Source: Streptomyces tagetis (GTDB taxonomy: Bacteria; Actinomycetota; Actinomycetes; Streptomycetales; Streptomycetaceae). Taken from it: 64,000 nt of DNA. Positions 63,125-64,000 of this stretch are shown piece by piece. The notes below the pieces were generated by a model, which ran no database searches, was not told the origin of the DNA, and was given only the letters and a program-made list of their open reading frames with translations. The stretch lies in the NCBI RefSeq assembly GCF_018069565.1, contig NZ_JAGPNL010000003.1, positions 558,001 to 622,000 of the forward strand, read 5' to 3'. The stretch's first letter is position 1; each line of letters starts with the position of its first letter. A program made the position numbers and the translations under genes.

Positions 63125-63741
63125 GGCGTCCGGCTTTCCGACCGGTGTTTACTGCTCAAAAGCATCGCAAACCCCCATGTTGTTCTGCGCCGCAGCAGTG
63201 TCTCCACATGTACACGCACTCGTGAGGAGATGTCCAGCATTGTCCTGCGGGGATTCCTGGTGTCCGGGTGGGGTGGGAGACCTTCTCCCCGACCTCTTGC
63301 GGAAGAGTGAAGTTGGCTCGAAACTGCCCCAGAGGACCTCTTGTTGCGGTCGACTGGGGGTGCTCCACGGAGCGTCACAACGGTCGTGATGGGTACGTAC
63401 TTCGGTGAAGGCCAGGGGTGGCTGGGTCCACCCGGAACCTGGCGACGGACCCGGGCGTCCTATCCACCGACGGCCGTGCCCCATCCTCCCGCGGCGGAGG
63501 CGAAGAGAACCACGCGGAACGGCAAACGCCAGACTTCGCCACCCCGCGCCACGCCCATGCTCGTGATCGACGCAGTATGGACGCAACCGCCGCGGACGCA
63601 GTCAGAGTTCGGCCCAGAGGGGTGCCCCCTGCCCGGAGCAGGGGTGTGATGCGCGAACAAGCTCCGCAAGCGAAGTGATCGACACATGGTGTGATGTGAC
63701 CACGGTGTTGCCAGGCGTGCAACGGAAAGGAACGAGCGCTC
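63125..63741. other. 617-bp intergenic region without a supported gene
   Basis: Both flanking genes point away from it, so it holds two promoters. No frame has convincing protein character. A short stem CCCCTGC/GCAGGGG lies at 63626-63644. The region around 63140-63330 is less GC-rich than its surroundings, which fits regulatory sequence or a small RNA, but I can identify neither. Confidence 0.5.
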
Positions 63742-64000
63742 ATGCGCGAGATCCTCGGAAAGCGACGCAGGCTCCTGTCCCGGCGCGACGACGACGGGCG
63801 GCCTGAGCTGATCGGCGCGGCCCTGACCTACGCGACGCAATGGCAGTGGCCCGTCCTCCCCGGCGCGGCGCCGGACCCGGAGGCGCGGTCGCGCTGCACC
63901 TGCCCCGACGCGGAGTGCACGGTGCCCGGCGCGCACCCCTTCGACCCCGGCCTGCTCGCGGCCACCACCGACGGGCGCATGGTGCGCTGGTGGTGGAGCA
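63742..64000 (+). CDS. Bifunctional DNA primase/polymerase-domain protein, N-terminal part
   Basis: The frame runs off the window end; 86 residues are visible. It begins MREILGKRRRLLSRRDDDGR and contains LTYATQWQWPVLPGAAPDPE, then CTCPDAECTVPGAHPFDP, a Cys-rich stretch as in the prim-pol (PF09250-type) proteins of Streptomyces. LLAATTDGRMVRWWWS follows. Such proteins are widespread in the genus but their role outside mobile elements is unclear. A weak AAAGGA lies 11 nt before the ATG. Confidence 0.8.
   Translation, partial: MREILGKRRRLLSRRDDDGRPELIGAALTYATQWQWPVLPGAAPDPEARSRCTCPDAECTVPGAHPFDPGLLAATTDGRMVRWWWS

Overview
This window is a very GC-rich chromosomal segment of a Streptomyces. Gene content identifies the genus: the sporulation pair SsgR-SsgA, FemX, the fused CydDC exporter, a DtpA/Sco/ECuC copper cluster, and gene order that matches the origin-proximal core of Streptomyces chromosomes as I remember it from S. 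coelicolor (roughly SCO3901 to SCO3972). oriC itself is not in the window, but it must be near. At least twelve parS-type ParB sites (variants of TGTTTCACGTGAAACA) are scattered over the first 54 kb, and there are two strong clusters and one weak cluster of DnaA boxes.

Layout. 1-5.8 kb: the 3' end of a class A penicillin-binding protein, a GT87-type membrane glycosyltransferase, then (minus strand) a PLP racemase-like protein, the lipid II branching enzyme FemX and a small membrane protein. 6-7.8 kb: the rpsF-ssb-rpsR-rplI operon. 8-14.3 kb: MATE exporter, DnaA-box cluster, dnaB, a Cys-rich/pentapeptide-repeat protein, a beta-lactamase-family serine hydrolase and a GNAT enzyme. 14.8-18.6 kb (minus): a second GNAT, a Nudix hydrolase, a cystathionine gamma-lyase-type enzyme overlapping the tyrosine phosphatase gene ptpA, and a membrane protein. 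18.6-21 kb: cupin, small DUF5326-type protein, ssgR and ssgA. 21-28.5 kb: YibE/F membrane protein, TPP riboswitch and thiC, a TerD-VWA gene with an apparent frameshift, a membrane protein and a metallophosphatase. 28.8-38 kb: LacI-type regulator, hisC, and a Rex-type operator followed by cydA-cydB-cydDC (cytochrome bd oxidase and its assembly exporter). 38-45 kb: a soluble GAF histidine kinase, an M23 endopeptidase, a Cof-type HAD, an F420-dependent LLM oxidoreductase, a kptA remnant and an EphD-like hydrolase/SDR fusion. 45.5-49 kb: a four-gene double ABC exporter operon. 49.3-52.9 kb: a HAD gene coupled to serS, a second strong DnaA-box cluster, and pheA. 53-58.3 kb (minus): a copper-handling series ycnI-sco-ecuC-copCD-dtpA. 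58.4-64 kb: a membrane protein, an anti-sigma-type ATPase, pepP, a GAF-PP2C protein lacking one usual metal ligand, and the start of a primase/polymerase-like gene.

How the parts relate. Replication and segregation signals (parS, DnaA boxes) are superimposed on ordinary housekeeping genes. The most striking case is the TPP riboswitch of thiC: its variable arm is made of two parS-like palindromes that together form a long hairpin. Cell-wall synthesis, respiration under low oxygen and metal-dependent morphogenesis (Sco/DtpA) are the other themes. There are no insertion sequences, prophage genes, CRISPR arrays or biosynthetic gene clusters. Decay is limited to a truncated kptA, the frameshifted TerD-VWA gene and a scrambled 560-bp gap near 14.5 kb.
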